A DNA stretch of 64,000 nt from Hyphomicrobiales bacterium (GTDB taxonomy: Bacteria > Pseudomonadota > Alphaproteobacteria > Rhizobiales > Devosiaceae). The notes under the pieces are model-generated. The model had not been told where the DNA came from and did no database searches. It saw only the letters and a program-made list of their open reading frames with translations. A program made the position numbers and the translations under genes. Location of the stretch: the NCBI GenBank assembly GCA_004144345.1, contig SEEL01000018.1, positions 1 through 64,000 of the forward strand. Reading direction: 5' to 3'. Shown here in pieces: positions 63,488 through 64,000 of this stretch (within the stretch, counting starts at the first letter, position 1; every line of letters begins with the position of its first letter).

Positions 63488-63946
63488 TCACAACGCGCCG
63501 TAGCCCCGCGCCATCGCCGCGGCAAAGGCCGGGATGAACGCAAACGCCACCAGCTCGCCCGCAAAGAACCGGCGTAGCCGTGCCACTTCGCCAGCATCGG
63601 GCGAAAACCCCGGCTCTGCCGCGAGCTTCCGGCGCCAGCCCATCACCGCCAATGTCGGCGGCAGCGACAGCAGGCCCACCAGCAGGAACGCCGCCATCTT
63701 GGCCCAGAACGCCCAGTTGGTGACGTAATACTCCCAGCCCGCCGCGCCCCAGATCACCCGCGCCACGCCGGCGATGATCACCAGCAGCGACATCGCGCCA
63801 TAGGCGCCGTCGATCGTGCCGAGCTGCTTGATCCGGTCCGCCGTCAGCCCGGGCCGCAGCAGCACCACCTCCGCGATCAACAGGCCAAACACGCTGAACA
63901 CCGCCACATGGTGGGCAATGGCGAGAACGAGGTCGATGTCGATCAT
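63488..63946 (-). CDS. DUF2214 membrane protein
   Basis: Protein of 152 residues with four hydrophobic helices: VLAIAHHVAVFSVFGLLIAEVVLL, GAYGAMSLLVIIAGVARVIWG, WAFWAKMAAFLLVGLLSLPP and LVAFAFIPAFAAAMARG. The His pair in the first helix and the heme-protein-like arrangement are typical of DUF2214; no function is established. Convergent with nth, one base apart. Confidence 0.82.
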   Translation of the reverse strand: MIDIDLVLAIAHHVAVFSVFGLLIAEVVLLRPGLTADRIKQLGTIDGAYGAMSLLVIIAGVARVIWGAAGWEYYVTNWAFWAKMAAFLLVGLLSLPPTLAVMGWRRKLAAEPGFSPDAGEVARLRRFFAGELVAFAFIPAFAAAMARGYGAL

Positions 63947-64000
63947 GTGCTGTCCTCCCGAGACCGGCCTAATCTGGGTTGCGCCGCCGCGCCCCGCAAC

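Overview
This window is a single, gene-dense, high-GC (about 65 percent by eye) alphaproteobacterial chromosome segment, and it appears to contain the chromosome's replication origin. The lineage call rests on the gene order (leuS-lptE-holA, parB-parA-rsmG-mnmG-mnmE-rho-hemJ-hemE, aroE-coaE-dnaQ, secB, hslVU-hisB, rsmI-yraN, hemW-rdgB-rph-hrcA-grpE-dnaKJ), on parS sites of the TTTCACGTGAAA type, on GANTC (CcrM) sites and on CtrA-type boxes (TTAA-N7-TTAA). Hyphomicrobiales, possibly Devosia or a relative, is my best guess. That genus-level statement is inference.

Layout. 0-9.4 kb: ftsK, an ArsR/SRPBCC pair, an ATP-grasp gene, lolA, xth, ridA, a cyclic-nucleotide-binding protein, an OmpR-type response regulator (CenR-like), a GNAT gene and a PLP-binding protein. 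9.5-22.2 kb: leuS-lptE-holA on the plus strand, then a solid block of minus-strand genes (parB, parA, rsmG, mnmG, mnmE, rho, hemJ, hemE) reading away from the origin. 22.25-22.79 kb: putative oriC with three CtrA boxes, weak DnaA-box matches, an AT-rich stretch, eleven GANTC sites and a parS-like site that supplies the start codon of aroE. 22.8-27.8 kb: aroE-coaE-dnaQ on the plus strand, secB and fxsA on minus, then a Tim44-domain gene, an Smr gene and an XRE regulator. 27.8-34.5 kb: an accessory-looking stretch with a translationally coupled AMP-ligase/GNAT/acyl-carrier-protein cassette, an ABC exporter, recQ and an orphan secreted protein. 34.5-48 kb: hslVU, hisB, a zinc GFA-like protein, a GH25 lipoprotein, a 39-residue basic protein, marC, an LCM-type methyltransferase, gshB, a nuclease-fold protein, yraN, rsmI, an LpoA-like lipoprotein, hemW, rdgB and rph. 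48-56 kb: the heat-shock genes hrcA, grpE, dnaK and dnaJ interspersed with small secreted proteins and pncA. 56-64 kb: a flavin reductase, GNAT, a MarR-TfoX_C-HAD operon, pyrF, dapB, gpmA, an Ada-like fusion, a DUF2244 protein, nth and a DUF2214 protein.

Functional themes. The left half is devoted to chromosome replication, segregation and cell-cycle control: oriC, ParAB/parS, HolA, FtsK, a CenR-like regulator, and CtrA boxes before ftsK and between rph and hrcA. The right half holds proteostasis (HslUV, DnaKJ-GrpE-HrcA), envelope and housekeeping genes.

The most unusual signals are these. (1) A non-palindromic motif, GAMTCNNGTTAT, occurs six times, always on the plus strand and only between 6.5 and 22.5 kb. 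It is written with runs of rare codons inside four-plus coding frames, which suggests selection on the DNA itself. (2) The origin architecture, with a parS-like site overlapping the aroE start. (3) A family of about 40-bp imperfect palindromes around grpE-dnaK-dnaJ-pyrF whose stems differ but keep pairing. (4) The AMP-ligase/GNAT/carrier-protein cassette. No tRNA, rRNA, CRISPR array, transposase or phage gene was seen.
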